From NCBI GenBank assembly GCA_043753895.1, contig JAYUWK010000037.1, forward strand, positions 62,001-126,000: a stretch of DNA of 64,000 nt, written 5' to 3'. Below, piece by piece: positions 28,623 to 37,327 of the stretch; the stretch's first letter is position 1; each line of letters begins with the position of its first letter. Source of the stretch: WLMZ01 sp043753895 (GTDB lineage Bacteria > Actinomycetota > Acidimicrobiia > Acidimicrobiales > Ilumatobacteraceae). The translations under genes were made by a program, and so were the position numbers. The notes under the pieces are model-generated. The model saw only the letters and a program-made list of their open reading frames with translations. It was not told the DNA's origin and made no database searches.

Positions 28623-29362
28623 ATGACTGAGTTTCTGATCGGTGCCCAGATCGACGCGGCCAAGCACGAGCGCACCGCCGCGAACACCTCCATTGCATCC
28701 GGCGACCTCACCACGCACGGCGTGATCGTGGGCATGACCGGTTCGGGCAAAACCGGACTCGGAATCGTGCTCATCGAGGACGCCCTTCGCGTTGGCGTGC
28801 CGACCCTGCTCATCGACCCCAAAGGCGACCTGACGAATCTCTGTCTCACATTTCCGCAACTGGCACCGGCCGACTTTCAGCCATGGGTGAACGAGGGCGA
28901 TGCACAGAAGGCCGGTCAGAGCGTGGCCGACTTCGCCGCAGCGCAGCCCAAGACGTGGACCGATGGGCTTGCTGGCTGGAACTTGGGGCCGGCTGACCTT
29001 GCCTCACTACGCCAGAACGTCGAGTTCACGATCTACACCCCTGGCTCCAACTCTGGCATCGGCGTGAACATCGTCGGCTCGCTGCAAGCGCCATCGGACA
29101 TGGGCGACACCGAGGTGGTCGGTGACGAGATCGAGGGATTCGTCAGCGGATTGCTCGGCCTCGTAGGTATCGACGGCGATCCGATGGCGCCGATAACAAG
29201 ATCGAGACACTGACGACTCAACGCGGGCAGCTCGAGGCAGAACTCAGTTCGGACTTGCAGCACATCGACGAGAAGTGGTCGGAACTGGCCAAGAACGTGA
29301 CCACGATGCAAATCGGTCTTGAGCGCACCGATGTGCGCGTGACGAAGCTAAATCTGGTTTAG
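28623..29362 (+). pseudogene. HerA-like/DUF853 ATPase remnant with internal deletion
   Basis: The first 197 codons from ATG 28623 match the start of helicase HerA-like DUF853 ATPases. A Walker A motif, GMTGSGKTGLG, is near residue 35-45, followed by TLLIDPKGDLTNLCL and EIEGFVSGLLGLVGIDGDP. The frame then runs into a stop at 29211-29213. From about 29203, in another frame, the sequence encodes KIETLTTQRGQLEAELSS and IDEKWSELAKNV up to DVRVTKLNLV and TAG at 29362. That is the C-terminal end of the same family. The central several hundred residues, including Walker B, are missing, so a large internal deletion with junction near 29190-29205 has destroyed the gene. No insertion sequence is present at the junction. 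Confidence 0.8.
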
Positions 29363-29485
29363 ATCCCGGTCCCCTGATCTCCGACAATCCCGGCCGTCGG
29401 TCGGGCGCGTCGACAATCAGGGTGGCCGCGCGGGTCCGCGGGCGTTTGCAGATGCCGGCGCTTCGAGGCAGGCTGTACTAGTCAC

Positions 29486-29567
29486 GCGGGCGTGGCGGAA
29501 CTGGCAGACGCGCAGGGTTTAGGTCCCTGTATCGAAAGATGTGAGGGTTCGAGTCCCTCCGCCCGCA
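29486..29567 (+). tRNA. tRNA-Leu (anticodon TAG)
   Basis: An 82-base class II tRNA. The acceptor stem GCGGGCG pairs with CGCCCGC, with discriminator A at 29567. The D-arm contains GGCGGAACTGGCAGACGC. The anticodon stem CAGGG/CCCTG encloses loop TTTAGGT with anticodon TAG, reading CUA-type leucine codons. A long variable arm (TATCGAAAGATGTG) and T-arm GAGGGTTCGAGTCCCTC follow. CCA is not encoded exactly (CCCA follows). Confidence 0.97.
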
Positions 29568-29625
29568 CCCATCGGCAACTATGGCCCGGCTGTCGAGCTG
29601 CAGTTGTTGGCGGAAGGTCCGTGGG

Positions 29626-30321
29626 CTACGGCTTCCCTGCGACGTATGCCTCCAGAGCGGCCAAAGATTTCTGGTCGGCATCGAGCGTTGACCTCGCCAA
29701 GCGATATTCGGCCGCCTTCTCCTCGATCAGCATCTCATGATGATCTGCGCCCATGTACTGGGCGATTGCGGCTGCGATGATCGTGTCGAATGTGTGCTCT
29801 ATGTCTGCGCTGTAGACAACTCCGCTGGCCTTGGCTCGGTTGGAAACATTGAAGATGGCCTTGCCTGGGCCATCTAGGGAGAAGCCCAAGAGTTTTGAGT
29901 AGGCCCACTCAACGGATCTCTTTCCCCCAGAGAAGCTGCACCTCTGATTCGTAATGACGAAGGTGCCAACATCGACGGTTGCCTCCTCCTCGACGCCGGG
30001 CGTAAACGTACCGCGCGATTGACCCACTCGATAGGAGACGCCCTTCGCTATCCGGAATGAAACCCCTTGAGACCCGCCTGACCAGTGGCCGGGCAGCACC
30101 TTCGGCTCAATGAGCCCCGCGCCGGTCACACAGCCATACGCAAGTTCACCCTTCTTGAGAACGACGCCGGGAGCATTCAACTGATGCTGCAGCTTTGAGA
30201 GCTCCCAATCATCGTGTGCTTGTAGCGCGTCGGTGAGCTCGGACGAAATAGTCCGTTTCGCCTTTTCAATCCCGGCCTGCCGCTCGGCCACGACCATTGC
30301 AGCCTTGTGTTTCTCGAACAT
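29626..30321 (-). CDS. Orphan protein, possible PH-like domain, AT-richer than neighbours
   Basis: A 231-residue soluble protein starting at ATG 30321 with ribosome site GAGGGAA. Residues 1-60 form a charged helix, probably coiled coil (KAAMVVAERQAGIEKAKRTI). About 60-180 is beta-rich, with GVSFRIAKGVSYRVGQSRG and GTFVITNQRCSFSGGKRSVEW. That layout recalls bacterial PH-like domains, though I cannot name a family. A second helix ends the protein. Its base composition is visibly lower in GC than flanking genes and it lies 58 bases from the 3' end of tRNA-Leu, opposite strand, beside a broken ATPase gene. Acquisition by transfer at the tRNA is possible, but no integrase or repeat of the tRNA end was found. 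Confidence 0.7.
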   Translation of the reverse strand: MFEKHKAAMVVAERQAGIEKAKRTISSELTDALQAHDDWELSKLQHQLNAPGVVLKKGELAYGCVTGAGLIEPKVLPGHWSGGSQGVSFRIAKGVSYRVGQSRGTFTPGVEEEATVDVGTFVITNQRCSFSGGKRSVEWAYSKLLGFSLDGPGKAIFNVSNRAKASGVVYSADIEHTFDTIIAAAIAQYMGADHHEMLIEEKAAEYRLARSTLDADQKSLAALEAYVAGKP

Positions 30322-30440
30322 GCGCTTCCCTCGAGGTAAATCGAAATTCGATGTGGTCTCTAGCGACCTGAGAAGAGGGTCTCTTCAACGCAGTGATGTG
30401 CGACAGAGCACTCCGCCACCCAGCACTAATGGTCTAGCTT

Positions 30441-33152
30441 GTGGCGAGCGTAGCTGATCACGCGACGACGGCCCGCCGACGTTTAGATCGCCACACACAG
30501 AAATGGGTCAGACGAATGGGTCACGCCGAATCGAGCGATCCTTCTGCGGACACGATCGAACACCAACGTCTCCGCGGCAATCGTCGCGAGTGGCTGCGAT
30601 GGGGGCCGTACCTCAGCGAGCGGGCATGGGGCACCGTGCGCGAGGACTACAGCGCCGATGGTGAGGCATGGAACTACTTTCCACACGATCACGCGCGCAG
30701 TAGGGCGTATCGCTGGAGCGAGGACGGGCTCGGGGGAATCTGCGATCAGCAACAGACGATCTGCCTGGCGTTCTCATTGTGGAACGGCCGCGACCCGATT
30801 CTGAAAGAGCGCATCTTCGGTTTGAGTGGCACCGAGGGCAACCACGGCGAAGACGCCAAAGAGCTGTGGTGGTACCTCGACTCCACGCCGACACACTCCT
30901 GGATGCGCTGGCGCTACCTGTATCCGATTGCTGAATTCCCCTACCTCGATCTGGTGAACACCAACCGCAATCGATCACGTCTACAACCCGAGTACGAACT
31001 GCTCGACACAGAAGCGCTACAAGACGGGTACTGGGAGATCACCGCCGACTACGGCAAGGCCGACCACGACGACATGTGCATTCGTCTCAGCGTGCACAAC
31101 GTGAGCAACGCGGAGGCGACCATCGACGTGTTGCCCACTGTGTGGTGCCGCAATACGTGGTCGTGGAACCCCGGTCAAAATCGGCCCGTGCTTGCAGCGG
31201 GCAACACGCCTGCGTCCATTGGCATCGAGCATCCCGTGGCAGGCAGCTGGTCGGTCACGAGCTCGGGCCAACCGGAGCTGTTGTTCTGCGAGAACGACAC
31301 AAATACAGTTCGCCTTCCCAACACACCAATTGGCAGCACACCGTGCGAGTACCCGAAGGACGCGATCCACGATCGCGTAGTGCACGGCCTCGATGCCTGC
31401 AATCCAGCGGGCACCGGCACCAAGGCAGCTTTCTGGCACAAGCTCACAGTCGCACCCGGCGAGACTGCTGTGGTCTACATCCGGCTTGCTCCCGACGCGC
31501 GCGCTGCGGAATCAGCCACGGTCAAAACACTTCTCGACTCCCGCGAGCGCGAGGCCGACGAGTTCTACGCTCACCTCACCCCGCCCGGCGTCACGATCGA
31601 CGAACAACGGGTCATGCGCCAAGCCTTCGCTGGCCTGCTGTGGAGCAAACAGTTCTACCACTTCGATGTCGAGCGATGGCTCGATGGCGATCCGGGCAAC
31701 GAACCACCCCCCAGCTCACGGCGGGCCGCACGCAACGCCGCATGGCGTCACCTCAACAATGCTGACGTGATCTCGATGCCCGACACGTGGGAGTACCCGT
31801 GGTACGCGGCGTGGGACCTCGGCTTCCATTGTGTGGCCCTGGCCCACGTAGACCCGGTCTTTGCCAAGGAGCAACTTCTGCTGTTGTGCCGCGAGTGGTA
31901 CCAACACCCGAACGGCCAGTTGCCCGCCTATGAGTGGTCGTTCAGCGATGTCAATCCACCTGTGCATGCATGGGCAGCGCGCCACGTCTTCGAGATCGAT
32001 GGCGGCACCGACCACGACTTCCTCGAACGCATCTTCCACAAGTTGCTGTTGAACTTCACGTGGTGGGTGAACCGCAAAGACGAGGAAGGCAACAACCTGT
32101 TCGAAGGCGGCTTCCTGGGCCTCGACAACATCGGACCAATCGATCGTTCGGCAATGCTGCCGGTCAACGGGCACCTCGAGCAATCCGACGGCACCGCATG
32201 GATGGCGATGTACTGCCTCAACTTGCTGGACATCGCGATCGAACTCGCCGAGCACGACGACACCTACGAGGATCTGGCGACCAAGTTCTTCGAGCATTTC
32301 GCCTACATCGCAAGCGCGAGTCGCGAGTCGGGACTGTGGAACGAGGACGACGGCTTCTTCTATGACCAGATTCATTTCGCGGACGACTCCCGCGAGCCGT
32401 TGCGCGTGAAGTCGATGGTGGGCCTGTTGCCCCTGACGGCCGCGACGATGCTGCGCGATAGCACGCTCGCGGCCTTGCCCGACTTTGCAGCACGCTTTCG
32501 TTGGTTCCTAACGAACAAGCCTCAGTACGGCAATGCCATCACCCACAACGCACCCGGCGCTGCACAGCCCGGTCAGCTCCTCGCGATGGTTGACCCAGAG
32601 CGACTCGAACGCATTCTGCGCCGGTTGTTCGCGGCGGACGAGTTCTTGTCAGACTTCGGCATCAGGGCGCTCTCGGCTGAGCATCGCGAGCATCCGTTCA
32701 CCATCGACATCGGCGGCCATCTGTCCCGAGTTGACTACGAACCGGGCGAGTCCACATCATCGCTGTTCGGCGGCAACTCGAATTGGCGCGGGCCGATCTG
32801 GTTCCCGGTGAACTTCGTCATCATCGAATCGCTGCGTCGCTACGACGACTTCCTCGGGGAAACGTTCGAGATCGAGTTCCCCACGGGTTCGGGGAACCTG
32901 ACGCGGCTCAGCGATATTGCCGACCAACTCGACGCACGTCTCGTCTCGATCTTCCTCGACGACAACTTCGGTCGTCGGCCGGTGTTCGGCACCTCAGAAC
33001 GGCTGCAGAACGACCCTGCGCTGCACGATCTGATTCCCTTTCACGAGTACTTCCATGGCGACAGCGGTGCAGGCCTGGGCGCCGGCCATCAGACCGGCTG
33101 GACGGCTCTCGTCGCTGCGATGATCGCGGGCCGCCCAATGCATCGCCGGTGA
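30441..33152 (+). CDS. GH63-type glucosidase (MGH1-like)
   Basis: A 903-residue cytoplasmic protein resembling bacterial GH63/MGH1-like (alpha/alpha)6-barrel glycosidases. The family start is REWLRWGPYLSERAWGTVREDYS, followed by a beta-sandwich region to about 370 and the catalytic barrel from about 390. Recognisable barrel segments are DTWEYPWYAAWDLGFHC, QLPAYEWSFSDVNPPVHAWA, EGGFLGLDNIGPIDRS, GGNSNWRGPIWFPVNF and HQTGWTALVA. Bacterial members act on alpha-glucosides such as glucosylglycerate or mannosylglycerate; the substrate here is not determined. The GTG at 30441 is the longest start; ATG at 30516 (MGHAESSDP) is an alternative. It precedes a glucose dehydrogenase and a polyphosphate-type glucokinase, which would use released glucose. 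Confidence 0.88.
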   Translation: MASVADHATTARRRLDRHTQKWVRRMGHAESSDPSADTIEHQRLRGNRREWLRWGPYLSERAWGTVREDYSADGEAWNYFPHDHARSRAYRWSEDGLGGICDQQQTICLAFSLWNGRDPILKERIFGLSGTEGNHGEDAKELWWYLDSTPTHSWMRWRYLYPIAEFPYLDLVNTNRNRSRLQPEYELLDTEALQDGYWEITADYGKADHDDMCIRLSVHNVSNAEATIDVLPTVWCRNTWSWNPGQNRPVLAAGNTPASIGIEHPVAGSWSVTSSGQPELLFCENDTNTVRLPNTPIGSTPCEYPKDAIHDRVVHGLDACNPAGTGTKAAFWHKLTVAPGETAVVYIRLAPDARAAESATVKTLLDSREREADEFYAHLTPPGVTIDEQRVMRQAFAGLLWSKQFYHFDVERWLDGDPGNEPPPSSRRAARNAAWRHLNNADVISMPDTWEYPWYAAWDLGFHCVALAHVDPVFAKEQLLLLCREWYQHPNGQLPAYEWSFSDVNPPVHAWAARHVFEIDGGTDHDFLERIFHKLLLNFTWWVNRKDEEGNNLFEGGFLGLDNIGPIDRSAMLPVNGHLEQSDGTAWMAMYCLNLLDIAIELAEHDDTYEDLATKFFEHFAYIASASRESGLWNEDDGFFYDQIHFADDSREPLRVKSMVGLLPLTAATMLRDSTLAALPDFAARFRWFLTNKPQYGNAITHNAPGAAQPGQLLAMVDPERLERILRRLFAADEFLSDFGIRALSAEHREHPFTIDIGGHLSRVDYEPGESTSSLFGGNSNWRGPIWFPVNFVIIESLRRYDDFLGETFEIEFPTGSGNLTRLSDIADQLDARLVSIFLDDNFGRRPVFGTSERLQNDPALHDLIPFHEYFHGDSGAGLGAGHQTGWTALVAAMIAGRPMHRR

Positions 33153-33174
33153 GCCGACGAGTTTGGGCTGCTGC

Positions 33175-34221
33175 TCAGATGGCGAATTCGATGGTGGCCT
33201 TCACGTCGTCGGGTTGTAACGCCAACGCGTCGGACCACGTTTCGAGAGGTACGCGACGCGTGATCAATCGCTCGAGCCACGATACGTCGGCCCTCGCCAA
33301 CACCTCAGCGCCGGTCTCGTAGTGACGATGGTTCGCGTTCACCGATCCGAACACCACCTCGTTGCCCAACACCAAACTGCGATTGACCTGACCGGCATCG
33401 ATCGGAAAGGCGCGCCCACCCGACGACACCCCGGTGAGGCACAAGATGCCACCGGGCGCGGTATTGCCGAGCACCGACAGGATCAACTGCGACACACCGG
33501 TGCACTCGATGACCACATCTGCCGCACCACAGGCCAACTCGATGGAATCGCTGTGATAGGTGGCTCCCAGATCTGCCACGAGCTGCGGCTTCGGACCATC
33601 AGTCACGCGATCGAACACGTGCACGTCGAATCCACGCTGGGTGCCGATGAGCGCAGCGAGTAGGCCAATCGGACCCGCGCCGGTGATGAACACCCGCGAC
33701 GGCGTCCAGCGGGCGCGGCTGCCGATGCGCTCGATGTGTTCCCACGCCTTCGACACGACGCTCGTGGGTTCGAGCAAGACGCCAACACGGTGCAGCGCTG
33801 GATCGACCTTCACCGCGAACTCGGGCCGGATGCGATACCGCTCGCTCGCAAAGCCGTGGCGTTCTTTGATGCCTCGCTCGGTGTATTGACCGTTGCGGCA
33901 CATGTCCCATTCGCCGATCGCGCAATTCGCGCACGGCACAGCGTCGGGACGACGCACGATGCCCACCACCAGATCGCCGGCAGCGAAGCCGCTGTCGGCC
34001 GGTGCCTCGAGCACGCGGCCCAGTGATTCGTGGCCAATGATCAAACGGTCGGCACCGGCGGGCGCTGATCCGTAGTCACCGTGGATGATCTCGCGGTCGG
34101 TGCCGCACATGCCGATGTACATGGTCTGCACCAGGATGGGCCCATCCTCAAGCGGGGGGTCGGGCATCTCGGTGAGTTGGGCCGAACCGGCCGAGCCGGG
34201 AACAACGGTGATGGCGCGCAT
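33175..34221 (-). CDS. Glucose 1-dehydrogenase-like zinc MDR enzyme
   Basis: A 348-residue medium-chain dehydrogenase. The catalytic zinc site is in GMCGTDREI (Cys39) and GHESLGRV (His-Glu pair). The structural-zinc lobe is VPCANCAIGEWDMCRNG, with three visible cysteines. ERGIKERHGFASERY is characteristic of archaeal and bacterial glucose 1-dehydrogenases. The Rossmann motif GAGPIGLLAALIG starts the NAD(P) domain. The expected reaction is glucose to gluconolactone; specificity within the branch is inferred. It converges on the GH63 gene and is divergent, by 30 bases, from the glucokinase gene. Confidence 0.85.
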   Translation of the reverse strand: MRAITVVPGSAGSAQLTEMPDPPLEDGPILVQTMYIGMCGTDREIIHGDYGSAPAGADRLIIGHESLGRVLEAPADSGFAAGDLVVGIVRRPDAVPCANCAIGEWDMCRNGQYTERGIKERHGFASERYRIRPEFAVKVDPALHRVGVLLEPTSVVSKAWEHIERIGSRARWTPSRVFITGAGPIGLLAALIGTQRGFDVHVFDRVTDGPKPQLVADLGATYHSDSIELACGAADVVIECTGVSQLILSVLGNTAPGGILCLTGVSSGGRAFPIDAGQVNRSLVLGNEVVFGSVNANHRHYETGAEVLARADVSWLERLITRRVPLETWSDALALQPDDVKATIEFAI

Positions 34222-34251
34222 GCGGGCACGCTACCGCTGTACGGTGACGCC

Positions 34252-35049
34252 ATGGCAACACCTATCAACCGTGCCACGTCCCGTCCGCGGGCGCGCAGCT
34301 TGGCGCCTGTGACGCTGGCCATCGACATCGGTGGCACCGGTCTGAAAGCGTCGTTGTTGAAGCACGACGGCACCATGTTGAGCGATCGTGTGCGTGTCGA
34401 GACCACCTATCCCTGTGCGCCGCAAGCAATGGTCGACGAGTTGGTTGACCTCGTCAAACCGCTCGAATCGTTCGACCGTGTCTCCGTTGGATTCCCCGGC
34501 GTTGTGCGAAACGGGCTCATCCTCTCCGCGCCACACTTCGTCACCAAACATGGCCCGGGAACGGCGGTCGACAAGGGCTTGCGCACCCAGTGGGATCGAT
34601 TCGATCTCGCAGGCGCTCTGGGCGGTGCGTTCGCCGTGCCGTGCCGGGTGATCAATGATGCCGACATGCAGGCCCTCGACTGCGTACAAGGCGCGGGAGT
34701 CGAACTCGTGATCACGCTGGGCACCGGCATGGGCAGCAGCATTTTCCAAAACGGACACCTCGGCCCACGCACCGAACTGTCGCACCATCCGCTGTTCGAC
34801 AACATCACGTACAACGACTACGTCGGTGACGCAACGCGCAAGCGCATTGGCAAGAAGAAGTGGAACCATCGGGTCGCCCGGACCATCGACGTGCTCGACG
34901 CACTGTATTTCTACGACCACCTCTTCATTGGCGGTGGGAATGCGCGTCACCTCACCATCGACCTCGGTGCCAGGGCCACGCTGATCGACCCCAACGCAGG
35001 CATCCTCGGCGGCATCCGGTTGTGGAACCCGCACTACGTCGAGGCGTAG
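34252..35049 (+). CDS. Polyphosphate-type glucokinase (ROK)
   Basis: A 265-residue ROK-family kinase close to actinobacterial polyphosphate/ATP glucokinases. The phosphate-binding loop is LAIDIGGTGLKAS near 22-34, SVGFPGVVRNG and NDADMQALDC hold substrate residues, and ELVITLGTGMGSSIFQNG is the second phosphate motif. The usual polyP glucokinase pattern of basic residues is present as RKRIGKKKW near 200-208. It lacks the CxCGxxGC zinc motif of repressor-type ROK proteins. ATG 34252 is used since a long upstream frame extension covers the divergent dehydrogenase gene. It makes glucose-6-phosphate from glucose released by the neighbouring glucosidase (inferred). Confidence 0.9.
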   Translation: MATPINRATSRPRARSLAPVTLAIDIGGTGLKASLLKHDGTMLSDRVRVETTYPCAPQAMVDELVDLVKPLESFDRVSVGFPGVVRNGLILSAPHFVTKHGPGTAVDKGLRTQWDRFDLAGALGGAFAVPCRVINDADMQALDCVQGAGVELVITLGTGMGSSIFQNGHLGPRTELSHHPLFDNITYNDYVGDATRKRIGKKKWNHRVARTIDVLDALYFYDHLFIGGGNARHLTIDLGARATLIDPNAGILGGIRLWNPHYVEA

Positions 35050-35071
35050 ACGGCGCGTCGGAGAACGCGCT

Positions 35072-35692
35072 CTACGCGAACCAGACCGATCCGAGCGGGC
35101 CCGTCAGCTCCACGAGTAGCGCTTCGGATCCACGCTCGATGCCCATCGAAATACCCCACGCCGACAAGATCTTCGACAACACATTCGGCTGCGGATGGCG
35201 GGCGCGCAACTCAACGAGTTCAACGCCGGGCGCAGCATCGATTGCCGGGTGTAGCGGCGTATGCCACTCGATGAGGAATGGCACCGACGCGGACTGTGAC
35301 ACCGTGAGTCGCCAACTCAGCACCACACCATCGGGGCGCTGACGCTGCATCTCCGCAGCAGGCCCTGGGTCATAACCCACCCGTCGTGCCGATTCGATGG
35401 CCGAGTCGATGTCGCTCACGGCGATCGCCCAAGCAACCATCGTCGGCGACGTGAGTTCATCGACGCCAAACGGGCGTTGACCCGCCGGGGCGGGCTGCGT
35501 CGCGTCGGGGCCGATGATCTCGAGATAGCTCGCGTGCGCCAACGAATACAACTCGTTGCGTGTGCCTTTGCCCACGTGGGGGCCACCCGGAGACGCAGCG
35601 ACTCCGGTTGCGTCGTTCATCCACGATGCGGTCGCATGCAGATCCGGAGTCGCGAGGACCAAATGATCGAGTGCGGCGATGGCGGAACGCAT
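35072..35692 (-). CDS. VOC/glyoxalase-like domain protein
   Basis: A 206-residue protein with the glyoxalase-like beta-alpha-beta fold: ALDHLVLATPDLHATASWM at the N-terminus, SYLEIIGPD with a metal-site-like glutamate, and a second half with VPFLIEWHTPLHP and GVELVELRARHP. This resembles the Glyoxalase_3 type rather than a specific enzyme. ATG at 35692 is used; an upstream extension of 37 residues would cover the intergenic palindrome. It is convergent with the glucokinase and divergent from an LPXTG gene. Confidence 0.82.
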   Translation of the reverse strand: MRSAIAALDHLVLATPDLHATASWMNDATGVAASPGGPHVGKGTRNELYSLAHASYLEIIGPDATQPAPAGQRPFGVDELTSPTMVAWAIAVSDIDSAIESARRVGYDPGPAAEMQRQRPDGVVLSWRLTVSQSASVPFLIEWHTPLHPAIDAAPGVELVELRARHPQPNVLSKILSAWGISMGIERGSEALLVELTGPLGSVWFA

Positions 35693-35723
35693 AGGTGAGT
35701 TGTAGCAGACGCCGGCCGCGAAT

Positions 35724-35738
35724 GAGTAAGCGTTACTC
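35724..35738. promoter_or_regulatory. Palindrome between VOC and LPXTG genes
   Basis: GAGTAA-GCG-TTACTC is a perfect 6-bp inverted repeat with a 3-bp spacer, 31 bases before the VOC start and 36 before the LPXTG-protein start. It sits in the centre of an 82-bp divergent promoter region, the position expected for a shared operator. No regulator gene lies nearby. Confidence 0.4.
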
Positions 35739-35774
35739 TGTTCGATCGCACCTGCGATTCCTACGTTGGTTGGC

Positions 35775-36617
35775 ATGAGTAACTCCCCCCACACACCGTC
35801 CAATCGCGCCGTTCACAATCGATCCGAGCAGCGTCGAGGTCGACGTTTCTTTCGCCTCGGCCTCGCTGCCGGCATCGCCGTGCTCCCGCTGGCCGTACTC
35901 GCCTCGCCAGCCGCCGGTATCTCTGAGTTGCCCCCGAACCCAGCCGTCCACATGGAGTCCGGCTGTAACTCCAAGGGCCCGTTCTATCGGTTGACCTATA
36001 CCAATGACGCACTAAAGAGCAACCACAATCCGACCGCAGATGCCGTCTTTTCGACCGCTGTGCAGCAGGGCAACGCGATCGCCGAGAAGCAAGATGACGT
36101 CTCGGTTGCCGCGCAGGCCCAGTTCGTCGCCGAGTCCGCACCGTTGACCGACGGGGACACCGTCACAGTTTTCGTGACGTCGCCAGGCATGACCGACTTC
36201 CAGCAGTCGTTCACCCCAGACTGTTTCGAGGCAACGGGAGCCGTGACTGCCACTTGTGTCAACGGTGCGCCGGTGCTCGCCGAGACCGGAACGAACACGG
36301 GATTGACCCCGCAGGACATCAAGTTCCAGGTCGATGGAGTCGTGATGGACACCGTCGAGGTTGACCCTGCTGCCTCGCACACCTACACCCAGGCGCTCGT
36401 CGAGGGCGGTGCGTATCATGCCGAGGTTCTCGGTGCCATCCACGGCAAGTACGTCGTCGTCGCCGAGCTATCGGCCACGGCAAGCTGCATGGCACCGGCG
36501 GTTGTCGGCCAGCTTCCCGAAACCGGCAGCCCGTCCACATCAATCATCGTGATGGCAACACTGCTGACGCTGCTCGGCCTCGGCGCCTGCCGTCTGGTCC
36601 GCAAGCCAACGACCTGA
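35775..36617 (+). CDS. LPXTG-anchored surface protein
   Basis: A 280-residue secreted protein. The basic N-terminus NRSEQRRGRRFFRLG leads into a hydrophobic core ending at LASPAAG near 40-46, a Sec signal peptide. The C-terminus has the sortase motif LPETG at 247-251, a hydrophobic stretch and the basic tail RLVRKPTT. The mature part is beta-rich with paired cysteines and Thr-rich segments, like small adhesin or pilin-type domains, but no named family is recognised. ATG at 35775 is preferred over a TTG nine bases upstream. No sortase gene is in the window. Confidence 0.85.
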   Translation: MSNSPHTPSNRAVHNRSEQRRGRRFFRLGLAAGIAVLPLAVLASPAAGISELPPNPAVHMESGCNSKGPFYRLTYTNDALKSNHNPTADAVFSTAVQQGNAIAEKQDDVSVAAQAQFVAESAPLTDGDTVTVFVTSPGMTDFQQSFTPDCFEATGAVTATCVNGAPVLAETGTNTGLTPQDIKFQVDGVVMDTVEVDPAASHTYTQALVEGGAYHAEVLGAIHGKYVVVAELSATASCMAPAVVGQLPETGSPSTSIIVMATLLTLLGLGACRLVRKPTT

Positions 36618-36664
36618 TCCCTCGGGACGCAGCCACCGTCGCCGACCCGTGACCGTGACCGTCA

Positions 36665-36715
36665 CCGAAGTTGCGCTCTCCAGACCCATGAGGGGCCGCG
36701 AGGGCGCAACTTCGG
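36665..36715. repeat. 47-bp palindromic interspersed repeat, copy 1
   Basis: Perfect 12-bp arms CCGAAGTTGCGC and GCGCAACTTCGG flank a GC-rich centre with GGGGCC. The element sits between the convergent LPXTG and HD-domain genes, where it could also act as a two-way terminator. A second copy of the same 47-bp core occurs at 57620-57666 (38 of 47 identical by eye, same length). Confidence 0.75.
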
Positions 36716-36739
36716 CGCGAGTCAGGCCGAACGGCAGGG

Positions 36740-37327
36740 TTACAGGTCGCCGCTGGGCGTGCGCGCGAAGAGCTCGCGCACCATCGGCTCGAAGTACTCG
36801 AGCGGACGGTGTTGGTACGCGGGATCGAAACAGTTCTGGTCCCACTCGGCGCAGAACCGAACTGTGGCGTCGTAGTACGGATTGTCGATGTAGACGTCGC
36901 GCTCGTTGGGTTGGCGGCCGTAGTGACTGAACCAGTAATACCCTTGGAACAGACCGTGATGATGCACGATCCACCAGTTCTGCTCGCTCACGTACGGCCG
37001 GATCAATGCCGCACCGACCTGGGAATGATTGGCCGTGCCGATCACATCGCCGATGTCGTGCAGCAGCGCGCAGACGATGGTCTCCATGTCTGCGCCATCG
37101 TTCTCGGCGCGGGTGGCCGACTGCAGCACATGATCGAGCCGCGAGATCTGATACGGCGACGGGCCCTCCATCTGGCGCAGCCAGTCCATGACTCGACCGG
37201 CTTGCGTGTCGATCTGGTGCTGCTCGTGCTCGAACACCAACACGTAGTCCTCTTTCGTGCCGTGCTCCATTGCGGTGAACGACACCGTGCCCTGGGGCAT
37301 GTTCGTTGTTTGCAGATCATTACTCAT
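36740..37327 (-). CDS. HD-domain diiron oxygenase, TmpB/PhnZ-like
   Basis: A 195-residue HD-domain protein. The metal-site pattern is His66 (LDHVLQSA), His90-Asp91 (LLHDIGD), His101 (ANHSQVGA), a His cluster at 122-124 followed by GLFQGYY, and an Asp near 163-168. The 24-residue spacing from first His to HD and the HDIGD/NHxxxGA layout match PhnZ-type phosphonate-cleaving diiron oxygenases more than nucleotide phosphohydrolases. It overlaps the preceding Fe/2OG oxygenase gene by ATGA. The same gene pair, TmpA/TmpB, converts 2-trimethylaminoethylphosphonate to a hydroxy intermediate and then to glycine betaine aldehyde and phosphate. Assignment to TmpB is inference from family and context; other PhnZ-like substrates are possible. 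Confidence 0.7.
   Translation of the reverse strand: MSNDLQTTNMPQGTVSFTAMEHGTKEDYVLVFEHEQHQIDTQAGRVMDWLRQMEGPSPYQISRLDHVLQSATRAENDGADMETIVCALLHDIGDVIGTANHSQVGAALIRPYVSEQNWWIVHHHGLFQGYYWFSHYGRQPNERDVYIDNPYYDATVRFCAEWDQNCFDPAYQHRPLEYFEPMVRELFARTPSGDL

Noticed and set aside
29568..29625. Attachment site (repeat of the tRNA-Leu 3' end)
   Set aside because: No second copy of the tRNA 3' end was found by eye in the surrounding region and no integrase gene is present.
36740..37327. HD-domain gene as a generic nucleotide phosphohydrolase
   Set aside because: The coupling to a gamma-butyrobetaine-hydroxylase-like gene and the extra His set after NHxxxGA favour a PhnZ/TmpB-type oxygenase, although this remains inference.
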